In this document: positions 51,939 to 61,299 of the stretch, one piece after another
Numbering within the stretch: the stretch's first letter is position 1
How the letters are laid out: each line of letters begins with the position of its first letter
Assembly (NCBI RefSeq): GCF_051652165.1
Contig: NZ_JBOFTR010000007.1
Coordinates: 138,297-202,296, forward strand
Length of the DNA: 64,000 nt
Direction of reading: 5' to 3'
DNA from: Plesiomonas sp051652165
GTDB lineage: Bacteria; Pseudomonadota; Gammaproteobacteria; Enterobacterales; CAMTGL01
Translations under genes and position numbers: made by a program
The notes under the pieces: model-generated
What the model was told of the DNA's origin: nothing
Database searches by the model: none
Seen by the model: the letters and a program-made list of their open reading frames with translations, nothing else

Positions 51939-53471
51939 ATGCTGATTGGTGTACCAAAGGAACAGCTTGCGAATGAATCGCGAGTAGCTGCTACACCGAA
52001 AACGGTGGAGCAATTGCTGAAGTTAGGTTTCAGCGTGGCGATAGAGCAAAACGCGGGCTTTCGTGCCAGCTTTGAGGATGCAGCATACGTTGCTGCCGGT
52101 GCTCAGGTCGTATCATCCGATGATATTTGGAATTCCGATATCATTTTAAAAGTGAATGCGCCAACAGAAGCAGAGATCCCGCTGCTTAAAGAGGGCACAT
52201 CGCTGATCAGTTTTATCTGGCCTGCACAAAATGCAGATCTGATGGCAAAACTGGCCGAGCGTAAAATTAACGTGATGGCAATGGATGCCGTACCGCGTAT
52301 TTCACGTGCGCAGTCTTTAGATGCATTGAGCTCAATGGCTAATATTGCCGGTTATCGTGCGGTTGTTGAAGCGGCACATGAGTTCGGCTCTTTCTTTACT
52401 GGCCAAATTACGGCTGCAGGTAAAGTACCCCCTGCAAAAGTGATGATTATTGGCGCAGGTGTTGCAGGGCTTGCTGCCATTGGCGCAGCAGGGAGCTTAG
52501 GTGCGATTGTTCGTGCATTTGATACTCGCCCTGAGGTGAAAGAGCAAGTTCAAAGTATGGGGGCTGAGTTCCTTGAGCTTGACTTTGAAGAGGAAGCCGG
52601 TAGTGGTGATGGCTATGCAAAAGTGATGTCACCTGCCTTTATCAAGGCAGAGATGGCGCTGTTTGCGGCACAGGCCAAAGAGGTGGATATTATTATCACC
52701 ACGGCACTGATCCCAGGTAAACCGGCACCAAAGCTGATTACCAAAGAGATGGTTGCTAGCATGAAGCCGGGCAGCGTTATTGTTGATCTGGCTGCGGCAA
52801 CGGGCGGTAACTGTGAGCTGGCACAGGCTGATACTGTGGTCGTTACGGATAATCAGGTTAAGATTATTGGGTATACCGATTTGCCAAGCCGTTTGCCGAC
52901 ACAATCATCTCAGTTGTACGGTACAAACCTTGTTAACTTGCTCAAGCTATTGTGCAAAGAAAAAGATGGCACGATTAATATCGACTTCGACGATGTGGTT
53001 TTGCGCAGTGTGACTGTGATCCGTGAAGGCGATGTGACATGGCCGCCTCCGGCCATTCAGGTTTCAGCGCAGCCACAAAAAGCGGCTACTGCGCCAGTAG
53101 CACCGAAAGAGGCTGAAAAACCAACTTCTCCGGCCAAAAAATATGGTCTGATGGCTGCCGGTATCGTGCTGTTTGGATGGATTGCGAATGCTGCGCCTGC
53201 CGCATTTTTATCCCATTTCACGGTATTCATTTTGGCCTGCGTGGTTGGTTACTACGTGGTGTGGAATGTGAGCCATGCTCTGCATACACCTCTGATGTCG
53301 GTAACCAATGCGATTTCCGGCATTATCGTGGTCGGTGCATTGTTGCAGATAGGTCAAGGCAGTGGGTTTGTATCATTCTTAGCGTTTATTGCGGTGCTGA
53401 TCGCCAGCATTAATATATTTGGTGGCTTTACTGTCACTCAGCGCATGTTGAAAATGTTTAGAAGGGACTGA
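51939..53471 (+). CDS. pntA: NAD(P) transhydrogenase alpha subunit PntA
   Basis: 510 residues from the ATG at 51939, which has AAGGA upstream and the E. coli-like start MLIGVPKEQLANESRVAATPKT (an ATG seven codons earlier is rejected). The NAD(H)-binding domain I has MIIGAGVAGLAAIGAAGSLGA with the ADP-binding glycine motif. A flexible linker (AAPVAPKEAEKPTSPAKK-like) leads to four membrane helices. With PntB it couples hydride transfer from NADH to NADP+ to proton movement. Confidence 0.97.
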   Translation: MLIGVPKEQLANESRVAATPKTVEQLLKLGFSVAIEQNAGFRASFEDAAYVAAGAQVVSSDDIWNSDIILKVNAPTEAEIPLLKEGTSLISFIWPAQNADLMAKLAERKINVMAMDAVPRISRAQSLDALSSMANIAGYRAVVEAAHEFGSFFTGQITAAGKVPPAKVMIIGAGVAGLAAIGAAGSLGAIVRAFDTRPEVKEQVQSMGAEFLELDFEEEAGSGDGYAKVMSPAFIKAEMALFAAQAKEVDIIITTALIPGKPAPKLITKEMVASMKPGSVIVDLAAATGGNCELAQADTVVVTDNQVKIIGYTDLPSRLPTQSSQLYGTNLVNLLKLLCKEKDGTINIDFDDVVLRSVTVIREGDVTWPPPAIQVSAQPQKAATAPVAPKEAEKPTSPAKKYGLMAAGIVLFGWIANAAPAAFLSHFTVFILACVVGYYVVWNVSHALHTPLMSVTNAISGIIVVGALLQIGQGSGFVSFLAFIAVLIASINIFGGFTVTQRMLKMFRRD

Positions 53472-53481
53472 GGGGTAGAAC

Positions 53482-54858
53482 ATGTCTGAAGGATTGGTAC
53501 AAGCTGCATACATTGTGGCTGCTGTGCTGTTTATCATGAGCTTGGCCGGATTGTCTAAGCATGAAACAGCCAAGGCGGGTAACTGGTACGGTATTGCCGG
53601 TATGGGTATCGCGCTGGTGGCAACGATTTTAGGGCCGCATTCAGCCAGTGTGGGTTGGATTTTATTGGCAATGGTTATTGGTGGTGCAATCGGTATCCGC
53701 TTGGCAAAACGTGTCGAAATGACAGAGATGCCAGAGCTGGTGGCGGTATTACATAGCTTTGTGGGTCTGGCTGCGGTACTGGTCGGGATTAACAGCTATC
53801 TAGACCACGGTGTTGCCGAGGGCGTGCTGCTTAATATCCACTTAACCGAAGTGTTTATCGGTATCTTTATCGGTGCGGTGACGTTCACTGGTTCGATTGT
53901 GGCATTTGGTAAGTTGTGCGGCAAAATTAGCTCGAAGCCGATGATGTTGCCACACCGCCACAAGCTGAATCTAGCGGCGTTGGTTGTTTCGTTCCTGCTG
54001 CTGGTGGTGTTCTTGAAAGCGGGCGGAAGCACGTTTGCACTGGTGGTGATGACACTGATTGCGTTGGCATTTGGTTGGCATTTGGTGGCATCAATTGGTG
54101 GTGCTGATATGCCAGTGGTTGTCTCTATGCTGAACTCGTATTCAGGATGGGCAGCGGCAGCGGCAGGTTTTATGCTGGCAAACGATCTGCTGATTGTGAC
54201 TGGCGCATTAGTGGGGTCATCAGGTGCGATTCTTTCCTACATTATGTGTAAGGCAATGAACCGCTCATTTGTCAGTGTGATTGCCGGTGGTTTTGGTACA
54301 GATAGTGCGCCTTCTGATGATGATCAGGAGATGGGCGAATACCGTGAAACGTCGGCAGAAGAGGTAGCTGACATGCTGAAAAATGCAACGTCAGTTATTA
54401 TTACTCCGGGCTATGGTATGGCCGTGGCGCAAGCACAGTATCCTGTTGCTGCAATTACTCAAAAATTGCGTGAGAAGGGCGTGAAGGTCCGTTTTGGTAT
54501 TCACCCTGTTGCGGGGCGCTTACCGGGCCACATGAACGTGTTGCTTGCAGAAGCTAAAGTGCCGTATGACATTGTATTGGAGATGGATGAGATCAATGAT
54601 GATTTTGCCGATACTGATGTTGTGCTGGTGATTGGTGCGAATGATACGGTGAACCCTGCTGCGCTTGAAGATCCAAAGAGCCCAATTGCGGGTATGCCAG
54701 TACTGGAAGTGTGGAAAGCACAGAATGTTGTGGCATTTAAACGTTCTATGAATACCGGTTATGCCGGTGTACAAAACCCGCTGTTCTTTAAAGAGAACAC
54801 GCAAATGTTGTTTGGTGATGCCAAAGACAGTGTTGATGCTATCTTGCGGGCGTTGTAA
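53482..54858 (+). CDS. pntB: NAD(P) transhydrogenase beta subunit PntB
   Basis: 458 residues (E. coli 462). About nine membrane helices (domain II, residues 1-265) carry the proton channel, including the conserved His in AVLHSFVGLAAV. The C-terminal NADP(H)-binding domain III has VIITPGYGMAVAQAQYPV, GIHPVAGRLPGHMNVLLAEA and GANDTVNPAALEDP. It starts 10 bp after pntA. A bidirectional terminator follows, shared with the convergent helicase gene. Confidence 0.97.
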   Translation: MSEGLVQAAYIVAAVLFIMSLAGLSKHETAKAGNWYGIAGMGIALVATILGPHSASVGWILLAMVIGGAIGIRLAKRVEMTEMPELVAVLHSFVGLAAVLVGINSYLDHGVAEGVLLNIHLTEVFIGIFIGAVTFTGSIVAFGKLCGKISSKPMMLPHRHKLNLAALVVSFLLLVVFLKAGGSTFALVVMTLIALAFGWHLVASIGGADMPVVVSMLNSYSGWAAAAAGFMLANDLLIVTGALVGSSGAILSYIMCKAMNRSFVSVIAGGFGTDSAPSDDDQEMGEYRETSAEEVADMLKNATSVIITPGYGMAVAQAQYPVAAITQKLREKGVKVRFGIHPVAGRLPGHMNVLLAEAKVPYDIVLEMDEINDDFADTDVVLVIGANDTVNPAALEDPKSPIAGMPVLEVWKAQNVVAFKRSMNTGYAGVQNPLFFKENTQMLFGDAKDSVDAILRAL

Positions 54859-54980
54859 TTAGACGTAATATCACTGCATTGTGGCCGATGTCTGATGTAG
54901 TGGTAGTTCGAGTCACGGTTCCGAGAGCGGTATAGACAGTAGTCTAGCACTAGCAAGACGGTTATTCGGACAAGACCAAT

Positions 54981-55010
54981 AAAAAAGATCACCAATAGGT
55001 GATCTTTTTT
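54981..55010. terminator. Bidirectional terminator between pntB and the helicase gene
   Basis: AAAAAAGATCACC-aata-GGTGATCTTTTTT: a 13-bp perfect stem with A- and T-runs on either side. Confidence 0.93.
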
Positions 55011-55084
55011 TATGTCTGCCATGCAGCAGAATGATACCGGTCTGCTGCGGCCAGATAACGGTATTTACCGTGTCTGGTGGGGCT

Positions 55085-56467
55085 TTATTCGGTGTCTGAC
55101 TCTGGTAGTTCAGGATCTGGGCGTTCAACCACCAACTGTTTGGGTTTACGCTTCATCATCACCATACCGGCATCAGTGCCTGCGGTGAATTTTTTACCCA
55201 TACGTGGTTTGGCTTTAGCACTGGTTTTACTGCCAGATTTTGCCGCTTTGCCTTTATTTGTACTGTTTTGGTCAGTCACTTTTTTGGCTTTGCGTAATCC
55301 GCGGAATTTACCTTCCAACCCTTCAATACTGGAGAAGCTTAATGGCTGGTTTACGGCAGCTTTTACGCGCTCGTAACTTTCCCAGTCTTTCGGGCCGACT
55401 AATGAAATGGCGGTGCCCTTGCTGCCAGCTCGTCCAGTACGTCCGATACGGTGGATGTACTCTTCGGGTTGTTTTGGCATATCAAAGTTGATGACCAGTG
55501 AAACGTTCAGCAGGTCTAACCCGCGTGAGGCAACATCGGTGGTGATCAGCATTTTGTAACAGCCGCGACTGAAATCATCCATGATCTTGTTACGTGCGCT
55601 TTGACTATGCTCACCGCTTAAGCCCACGGCTTTACTGCCTTGAAGGTTAAGACGCTCTGCCAGCCGTTCGGTGTCGGCGCGTGTTGCGGTAAAGACGATC
55701 ACTTGCTGATAGGCTTCGTGCTGTAAAATATGATCAAGCAGGGCTTGCTTGTGATCCAGATGATCGACCAGATAAAAGTGCTGGCTGATATCGGCGTGTT
55801 GAGCCATCGCATCGCCTACGGCAATACGGCGCGGATTTTTCAATGCGGCAAAAGCCAACACTTCAACTTCAGGTGTAATGGTGGCTGAGAACATCATGGT
55901 TTGACGTAGGCGGTGATCAGCAGATTCATTGATGGTTTTGAGCTCTGCGGCAAAACCCAAATCAAGCATGCGATCGGCTTCATCCATGATCAGCATTTCA
56001 ACACCGTTCAGGTAGATGCTGCGCTCTTTTAGGTGATTGGCTAAACGGCCCGGTGTAGCAATAATGATTTGTGGATGTTTACGCAGTGCGTGAATTTGAT
56101 CATTAAAGTTCTCACCACCGAGTAACAGTGCTGCTTCCATCTGTTTTCCAGCCAGCAAGAAACGCAATTGTGCGTAAACTTGACGGGCGAGTTCACGCGT
56201 TGGTGCAAGAATAACAGCACGTGGATCGCGTTTTTGACGTGCTCGCTCGCGCAGCAGACGCTGCATCATCGGCAGCAAAAATGCCATGGTTTTGCCTGAT
56301 CCAGTTTTGGATGAGGCAATAATATCGCGCCCGGTAATCGCAGCAGGAATACACATCTGCTGGATCTCGGTGGCTGCAGCATACCCAAGGTTATTGATAG
56401 TGTTAATTAACCGTGAGTCGAGAGAAAGCTCGTCAAAGCGCAAAGTAATGCTCCGTGGTATTGTCAT
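55085..56467 (-). CDS. DEAD-box RNA helicase (Vibrio-like, not a standard E. coli type)
   Basis: 460 residues with every DEAD-box motif: Q motif ATEIQQMCIP, motif I SSKTGSGKT, PTRELA, TPGR, DEAD, SAT, VIVFTAT, TTDVASRGLD and HRIGRTGRAG. A basic Lys/Ser/Gly-rich tail of about 70 residues follows. Motif I has Lys where RhlE and SrmB have Gln (AQTG), which I associate with a helicase group from Vibrio and related genera. It is probably an RNA chaperone in ribosome assembly or cold growth; this is not established. It lies next to pncB with 23 bp between them. Confidence 0.93.
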   Translation of the reverse strand: MTIPRSITLRFDELSLDSRLINTINNLGYAAATEIQQMCIPAAITGRDIIASSKTGSGKTMAFLLPMMQRLLRERARQKRDPRAVILAPTRELARQVYAQLRFLLAGKQMEAALLLGGENFNDQIHALRKHPQIIIATPGRLANHLKERSIYLNGVEMLIMDEADRMLDLGFAAELKTINESADHRLRQTMMFSATITPEVEVLAFAALKNPRRIAVGDAMAQHADISQHFYLVDHLDHKQALLDHILQHEAYQQVIVFTATRADTERLAERLNLQGSKAVGLSGEHSQSARNKIMDDFSRGCYKMLITTDVASRGLDLLNVSLVINFDMPKQPEEYIHRIGRTGRAGSKGTAISLVGPKDWESYERVKAAVNQPLSFSSIEGLEGKFRGLRKAKKVTDQNSTNKGKAAKSGSKTSAKAKPRMGKKFTAGTDAGMVMMKRKPKQLVVERPDPELPESDTE

Positions 56468-56490
56468 TAGCAGTAAAAAAGGGTGTTAGT

Positions 56491-57696
56491 TTAGCTATTA
56501 CAAGCCAAGGGTAAAGAGAAGGCTTTACATAACGCTTCTACAAACTGCGGGTCTTGGCAGATTGTTTTCCCTGGGCTATCAGAGAGTTTTGCAACGGGCC
56601 TTCCGTTACATTCTGTTAGCTTAATAACAATGTTTAGTGGCTCTACACCTGGAATATCACAAGTGAGGCGCGTGCCAATTCCAAAAGTAGTATTGATCCG
56701 ATGATGGAAATGGCGATAGAGCGCGAGTGCTTTGTTCAGATCAAGATTATCTGAAAACACCAGTGTTTTAGTCTGTGGATCTAACCCCAGAGCCTGATAG
56801 TGTGCGATTGCTTTCTCACCCCACTCTACGGCATCGCCGGAGTCGTGGCGCAACCCTTGGTAACGGGTAGCAAAGTGGTGGTTAAAATCACGTAAAAAAG
56901 CATCCATGGTAATGCAGTCGGTCAGTGCTATACCAAGAGCATCTGGGTAAATATCTAGCCATGCTTGTAGAGCAGCTTGTTGACTTTGAGCAAGAGTAGG
57001 GGTTAGTTGCTGATGTGCTTGAAACCATTCGTGCGCTTGAGTTCCAACGGGAGTGAGATCAAGTGTTCGTGCAAGATGGTAGTTACTTGTGCCACAAAAT
57101 CCAGCAAATTCCGTTTTTAAGGTTTTTACTACCGCATGTTGTACATCCGCAGAAAAACGGCGACGCGTGCCAAAATCAACTAACCGGAATTGATCCATAT
57201 TCAGATCGGTAGCTTGGGCAGAGAATTGGACTAGTTTTTGCCGTAAGTGGCTGATGGCGTGCGCGGTAGTAACATGTGGATAGCGGTGGCGCTGACTAAT
57301 TTCGCTGATCAAAGCCAGTAATGGCACTTCCCATAAAATAACTTCATGCCATGGCCCTTCAATATGCAAAGCAAGTTGCCCTTGTTCAATACTGACTTGT
57401 ACTTGTTCTGGTTTGTAACGGTATGTTTTTAACCAATTGAGATAGTCAGTTTTGAAAAAAGGTAAGCCTGACAGGTAATTAAACTCGTCATCACTCAATA
57501 CTAAATCTGCCATTAGCGCAATTTGTGCACGAATTTCATATGCGTATTGGCTTAATGCATGTGCTCCACGGCAGCGAAACTCAGCCACTACACGTGTTTG
57601 CGGATAGAGGAAATAGACTGCCTGTTGCATGTGCAGTTTATAAGCATCAGTGTCGAGCAGTGACGACAAAATCGGTGTGGTTACGGATTGAGTCAT
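56491..57696 (-). CDS. pncB: Nicotinate phosphoribosyltransferase PncB
   Basis: 401 residues (E. coli 400). It makes nicotinate mononucleotide from nicotinate and PRPP in the NAD salvage pathway, with ATP hydrolysis. Conserved stretches include LLDTDAYKLHMQQAV, FRLVDFGTRRRFS, GTSNYHLARTL (with the phosphorylated His region), and GLRHDSGDAVEWGEKAIAHY. Divergent from pepN, as in E. coli. Confidence 0.97.
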   Translation of the reverse strand: MTQSVTTPILSSLLDTDAYKLHMQQAVYFLYPQTRVVAEFRCRGAHALSQYAYEIRAQIALMADLVLSDDEFNYLSGLPFFKTDYLNWLKTYRYKPEQVQVSIEQGQLALHIEGPWHEVILWEVPLLALISEISQRHRYPHVTTAHAISHLRQKLVQFSAQATDLNMDQFRLVDFGTRRRFSADVQHAVVKTLKTEFAGFCGTSNYHLARTLDLTPVGTQAHEWFQAHQQLTPTLAQSQQAALQAWLDIYPDALGIALTDCITMDAFLRDFNHHFATRYQGLRHDSGDAVEWGEKAIAHYQALGLDPQTKTLVFSDNLDLNKALALYRHFHHRINTTFGIGTRLTCDIPGVEPLNIVIKLTECNGRPVAKLSDSPGKTICQDPQFVEALCKAFSLPLACNS

Positions 57697-58122
57697 AATT
57701 ACCGTACAATATCCTTAATTAACACTGGCGATAGGCCACTCTTGATAATTATACCTCAGAACAGGGTAACATCCGTTAAATTTATCGTTCAGGCCAGATA
57801 AATAAACTTAAGACTGAATATATTATAGGTTTTTATTGTGTTAAATCGTGGCGTAATTCTGAGCACCCGCCTTTTTTTCATCACAAAAATAGAGTGATAA
57901 TAATTGCTGTGGTTATGATGCGGTTCCGTGAAGGCGCTTTGTATCACCCTGCTTTAATTTATGTTTTATGCTTTGTTGATTGAAGATGATTGATAAAAAG
58001 CGTTATGGTTAAACGGTGAGTTTATACGCTTAGTGTGAGTATTGTGTTGGGCTCTGTGGCCAGTAGTTATCACTATACATAGTGTTGATGATATAAGTGT
58101 AATGACGAGGGAATAAACAATA
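57697..58122. other. Divergent pncB/pepN control region
   Basis: 426 bp holding promoters for both genes. I looked for the NadR operator (TGTTTA-N6-TAAACA) expected for pncB regulation and found no clear copy. No ORF or RNA gene is supported. Confidence 0.4.
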
Positions 58123-60729
58123 ATGAATCCGCAACCTCAGGCAAAATATCGCCATGATTATCAAGTACCTGATTACACGATTACACAAGTGGAATTAGCG
58201 TTTGATTTAGCCGCCGATAATACGTGTGTAACAGCCACAAGTGATGTATTACGCCAAGGGCAACATACGCGCCCATTAGTATTGGCGGGTGAAGGTTTGA
58301 CGTTAGTTTCTGTGGCTGTAGATGGCCAGCCTTGGCCGCATTATCAGCAATCAGCTCATGCTTTAACAGTGAACCAGTTACCTGAACAGTTTACATTAAC
58401 AGTAGTTACAACATTCAGCCCAGCAAACAATACGGCACTGTCTGGTTTGTATCAGTCAGGTGAGGCGTTGTGTACGCAGTGTGAGGCAGAGGGATTCCGG
58501 CGGATCACCTATTTCCTTGACCGACCAGATGTATTGGCGCGTTACCGCACCAAAATTACGGCAGATAAGGGGCGTTACCCGTTCTTGCTCTCTAACGGAA
58601 ACCGGATTGCGCACGGTGATTTACCGGATGGAAAACACTGGATGCAGTGGGAAGATCCGTTCCCTAAACCATCCTATTTATTTGCGCTGGTAGCCGGCGA
58701 TTTTGATGTGCTGCGTGATACGTTTGTAACGCGTTCTGGCCGTGATGTGGCACTGGAGTTGTATGTTGATCGGGGTAATTTAGACCGCGCGGATTGGGCA
58801 ATGGCTTCATTAAAGCAGTCTATGGCGTGGGATGAGGCGCGTTTTGGTCTAGAGTACGATCTAGATATTTATATGATCGTAGCGGTTGATTTCTTCAATA
58901 TGGGGGCGATGGAGAATAAAGGGCTGAATGTCTTTAACTCTAAGTTTGTATTGGCGAAAGCGGAAACAGCAACCGATGCTGATTACCTCGATATTGAGCG
59001 GGTGATTGGGCATGAGTATTTCCACAACTGGACGGGGAATCGGGTTACGTGCCGTGACTGGTTCCAGTTGAGTTTGAAAGAGGGGCTGACAGTCTTCCGT
59101 GATCAGGAGTTTAGTTCTGATCTTGGCTCGCGTGCGGTAAACCGAATTAATAACGTGCGTGTGGTACGTGGCGCGCAGTTTGCTGAAGATGCCAGCCCGA
59201 TGGCACATCCTATCCGCCCTGATAAAGTGATTGAGATGAATAACTTCTACACAGTGACTGTGTATGAGAAGGGCTCAGAAGTTATTCGGATGATGCACAC
59301 TTTGCTGGGGGAGGCGGCGTTTCAGGCGGGTATGCGTTTGTACTTTGAGCGTCATGATGGCAGTGCGGCAACCTGTGATGATTTTGTTGATGCGATGCAG
59401 CAGGCTTCCGGAGTGGATTTAACGCAGTTCCGCCGTTGGTACAGTCAGGCGGGTACGCCACAACTGACGGTGCATGATGAGTATGATGCGGCAACGCAGG
59501 TGTATACGTTGCATGTGAGTCAGATGACACCGCCAACGCCAGAGCAGGCTGAGAAGCTGCCATTACATATTCCGCTGAATATTGAGCTGTATTCGCCGCA
59601 GGGTGCGGTGATCCCGCTGATGCTAGAGGGCAAACCGGTCGGTAATGTGCTAAATGTGACTGAAGAGCTGCAAACGTTCCGTTTTGAGCAGGTTGCAGAA
59701 CAACCGGTGATTTCACTTTTGCGCGAGTTTTCTGCGCCAGTGAAATTGGACTATCCGTATACCGATGCGCAGTTAACGTTTCTGATGCGCTATGCCAGCA
59801 ATGATTTTGCACGCTGGGATGCGGCGCAAATGCTGATTGGTAAATATGTTCGTCTGAATGTGGCGAATGTTGCTCAGGGTGCGGAGTTAATTTTCCCACT
59901 GGCGGCGATTGATGCTTTCCGCGCAATTTTGCTCGATGACTCACTTGATCTTGCGCTGGCTGCACTGATATTGACGCTACCTAAAGAGACTGAACTGGCC
60001 GAACTGTTTGATACAATTAATCCGGATGCAATTCGTACGGTGCGCGAATTTATTCGTGAGGAACTGGTGCTGGAGTTGGCTGACGAGCTGCGTGCGGTGT
60101 ATCAAGCTCATCAGTTGGCTGAATATCGGGTTGAGCATGGCGATATTGCTCGTCGTTCTTTACGTAACACGTGTCTAAGCTATCTGGCTTTTGCTGAAGG
60201 AGCAGATGCGCGTGTTCGCAAGCAGTATGAAGCAGCCAATAACATGACTGATGCGTTGGCGGCATTGTCGGCGGCGGTTAGCGCAGAGTTGCCGTGTCGT
60301 GATGCGTTAATGACGCATTTTGCTGATAAATGGCAGCACGATGGTTTAGTGATGGATAAGTGGTTTATGTTGCAGGCAACCAGCCCAGCAGCCAATGTGT
60401 TGACCACTGTGCGTACAGTTATGCAGCATCCGGCCTTTAGCCTGGCAAACCCGAACCGTACTCGTTCATTGATTGGTGCATTTGCTTCGGCAAATCCGGC
60501 TGCTTTTCATGCCAAAGATGGGGCGGGTTATCAGTTCTTAGGGAATATTCTGGCTGAACTGAATAGCCGTAACCCACAGGTCGCGTCGCGTCTGATTGAG
60601 CCGCTGATCCGGTTGGGGCGTTATGATGCTGATCGTCAGGCGTTGATGCGTACACAATTGGTGAAGTTGCAAGGGCTTAATAATCTGGCCAGCGATCTGT
60701 TTGAAAAAATCAGTAAGTCATTGGCATAG
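58123..60729 (+). CDS. pepN: Aminopeptidase N
   Basis: 868 residues (E. coli 870), M1 family metallopeptidase and the main cytoplasmic aminopeptidase. The substrate-binding exopeptidase motif GAMEN is at residues 261-265. The zinc site HEYFH spans 297-301, with the third ligand Glu320 in SLKEGLTVFRD. Residue numbers match E. coli exactly. The C-terminal helical domain is complete, and a terminator follows. A long antisense open frame inside (59282-59965) is a compositional shadow. Confidence 0.97.
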   Translation: MNPQPQAKYRHDYQVPDYTITQVELAFDLAADNTCVTATSDVLRQGQHTRPLVLAGEGLTLVSVAVDGQPWPHYQQSAHALTVNQLPEQFTLTVVTTFSPANNTALSGLYQSGEALCTQCEAEGFRRITYFLDRPDVLARYRTKITADKGRYPFLLSNGNRIAHGDLPDGKHWMQWEDPFPKPSYLFALVAGDFDVLRDTFVTRSGRDVALELYVDRGNLDRADWAMASLKQSMAWDEARFGLEYDLDIYMIVAVDFFNMGAMENKGLNVFNSKFVLAKAETATDADYLDIERVIGHEYFHNWTGNRVTCRDWFQLSLKEGLTVFRDQEFSSDLGSRAVNRINNVRVVRGAQFAEDASPMAHPIRPDKVIEMNNFYTVTVYEKGSEVIRMMHTLLGEAAFQAGMRLYFERHDGSAATCDDFVDAMQQASGVDLTQFRRWYSQAGTPQLTVHDEYDAATQVYTLHVSQMTPPTPEQAEKLPLHIPLNIELYSPQGAVIPLMLEGKPVGNVLNVTEELQTFRFEQVAEQPVISLLREFSAPVKLDYPYTDAQLTFLMRYASNDFARWDAAQMLIGKYVRLNVANVAQGAELIFPLAAIDAFRAILLDDSLDLALAALILTLPKETELAELFDTINPDAIRTVREFIREELVLELADELRAVYQAHQLAEYRVEHGDIARRSLRNTCLSYLAFAEGADARVRKQYEAANNMTDALAALSAAVSAELPCRDALMTHFADKWQHDGLVMDKWFMLQATSPAANVLTTVRTVMQHPAFSLANPNRTRSLIGAFASANPAAFHAKDGAGYQFLGNILAELNSRNPQVASRLIEPLIRLGRYDADRQALMRTQLVKLQGLNNLASDLFEKISKSLA

Positions 60730-60783
60730 CTGATAATACGAGTCAATTGACGCTAGGGTTATTGCATGTAGAGTGAGTGTATC

Positions 60784-60807
60784 TGGCGGGGCAACCCGCC
60801 ATTTTTT
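60784..60807 (+). terminator. Terminator after pepN
   Basis: TGGCGGG-gcaa-CCCGCCA followed by six T residues, 55 bp after the pepN stop. Confidence 0.93.
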
Positions 60808-60833
60808 GTACAAAATAGCGGTTAACATTTTTT

Positions 60834-61049
60834 ATGATCTTCCATTTCACCCTTAATATGGATTACCACACGTTTTTGCATCACTACAGTGGCTCGGCTC
60901 GGCAGATTTTAGTGATGTCAGAGCAGGGCAAACGGCTGAGTCTTCCTGCTGCACGTTTCCGTAATTTTTTGCTGCACAATGGTATTGTTGGCCGATTTTA
61001 TATTGAGCTAAATGCAGAAAATCAGATTATTGCACTACAACGGTGCTGA
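60834..61049 (+). CDS. DUF2835 family small protein
   Basis: 71 residues. The pattern NMDYHTFLHHYSGSARQILVMSEQGKRLSLPAARFRNFL, then GIVGRFYIELNAENQIIALQR, is that of DUF2835, a small cytoplasmic family found in many gammaproteobacteria with no known function. The first ATG (60834) has a poor ribosome-binding site; ATG 60858 is possible. It lies between pepN and pyrD, where I do not recall a counterpart in E. coli. Confidence 0.8.
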   Translation: MIFHFTLNMDYHTFLHHYSGSARQILVMSEQGKRLSLPAARFRNFLLHNGIVGRFYIELNAENQIIALQRC

Positions 61050-61299
61050 AAAGGTGCTGAGGCTCTGAAAATCCGTTAAAAATTCATGACAATGCCCGTA
61101 TGTTTGGCCATAATGCCAATCCGGTTTCTAACCGGGGCATTCAGCGCGTTTTCTATTGATGATTGCACAGTTTCCGGTGTCGAAATGCCAGTAAACTGCA
61201 CGATCATAACCCTCTTTTATGATCACTCTTGATGGGTATTTTGCACTACGTTGTTACTGTGAATGCAGAGTAGACAGCGTCATTATCAGGAGAGGTATC

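Noticed and set aside
59282..59965. 227-codon frame antisense to pepN
   Set aside because: It lies wholly inside pepN, is His/Pro/Ala-rich as expected for the reverse of GC-richer coding DNA, and shows no domain.
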